Below, one piece after another: positions 63,883 to 64,000 of a stretch of DNA of 64,000 nucleotides; position 1 is the stretch's first letter, and each line of letters begins with the position of its first letter. The notes under the pieces were generated by a model. The model ran no database searches and was not told the DNA's origin. It worked only from the letters and a program-made list of their open reading frames with translations. Made by a program: the position numbers and the translations under genes. Location: NCBI RefSeq assembly GCF_027922265.1, contig NZ_BSFI01000008.1, forward strand, positions 202,001-266,000, read 5' to 3'. The stretch comes from Hansschlegelia plantiphila (GTDB taxonomy: Bacteria; Pseudomonadota; Alphaproteobacteria; Rhizobiales; Methylopilaceae).

Positions 63883-64000
63883 ATGCGCCTCCTAGAGTGT
63901 TAGGGCCCCCGCCTTCCGCGGCGGACCCGGCTGCGACCGCGTTTGAGCCGCCGATCGCCTGGGCAGACTTATAACGCATTTCGTACAAGGCATGCCGTTC

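Noticed and set aside
63882..63884. ATG at 63884 as the start of rpoH1
   Set aside because: It is out of frame with the sigma factor; the GTG at 63882 has a perfect AGGAGG at proper spacing.

Overview
The window is a GC-rich (roughly two-thirds G+C by eye) chromosomal segment from an alphaproteobacterium of the order Hyphomicrobiales that grows on C1 compounds by the serine cycle. The taxonomic signs are GcrA, a CarD-type regulator, two RpoH sigma factors, HisKA_2 kinase architecture, an FnrN/FnrL-type regulator and the block rpmB / DUF3108 / Suv3-like helicase / S4 protein / fdxA / carD / rpoH. The methylotrophy sign is an uninterrupted sga-hprA-mtdA-fch-mtkA-mtkB-ppc-mcl cluster in the order known from Methylorubrum extorquens. 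A Methylopila / Hansschlegelia / Methylocystis-like host is plausible, but genus cannot be fixed from sequence reading alone.

Layout. 0-6 kb: end of a fatty-acid oxidation gene, two small exported/hypothetical proteins, apaG, hslO, an HdeD-like membrane protein and argD-argF. 6-7 kb: the cell-cycle regulator gcrA with a control region carrying two GANTC sites and a CtrA-like site. 7-18.4 kb: a phosphate neighbourhood (phoB-phoU-pstB-pstA-pstC-pstS with a three-repeat Pho box, then ppk2 and phoR), interrupted by a secreted nuclease, an M48 lipoprotein and a beta-hydroxyacid dehydrogenase. 18.4-19.6 kb: a CDF cation exporter and tRNA-Arg(CCT).

19.6-33.2 kb is the most distinctive part. It is a low-oxygen module in which seven FNR-type boxes (TTGAY-N4-ATCAA or close) lie in front of nearly every transcription unit: two universal stress proteins, cytochrome bd oxidase with two tiny subunits (cydP-cydA-cydB-cydX), an unknown protein, the Fnr regulator itself, OmpW, phosphoketolase, and a hemN-pqqC pair. 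The stand-alone pqqC placed downstream of hemN is unexpected. An APH-like/P-loop kinase fusion sits inside the module.

33.5-38.1 kb: an RTX-type secreted protein with an AT-rich upstream region, an APC amino-acid permease and a flavin-reductase-like protein. 38.1-48.6 kb: the serine-cycle operon, all on the minus strand, ended by a strong terminator and carrying nested palindromic repeat elements in three internal gaps. 49-57.4 kb: queuosine-precursor transporter, rpmB, DUF3108, a Suv3-like helicase with a long disordered tail, an S4 protein, FdxA, CarD and RpoH. 57.6-64 kb: a proline-rich membrane protein, purA with a candidate leader attenuator, a two-domain VOC dioxygenase, a HisKA_2 histidine kinase and a second RpoH.

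Functionally, C1 units enter through Fch/MtdA, serine-cycle enzymes regenerate glyoxylate and release acetyl-CoA, and the adjacent Fnr module would keep respiration (bd oxidase), heme, possibly PQQ and acetyl-phosphate metabolism running when oxygen falls. No CRISPR array, transposase, prophage or rRNA was seen.
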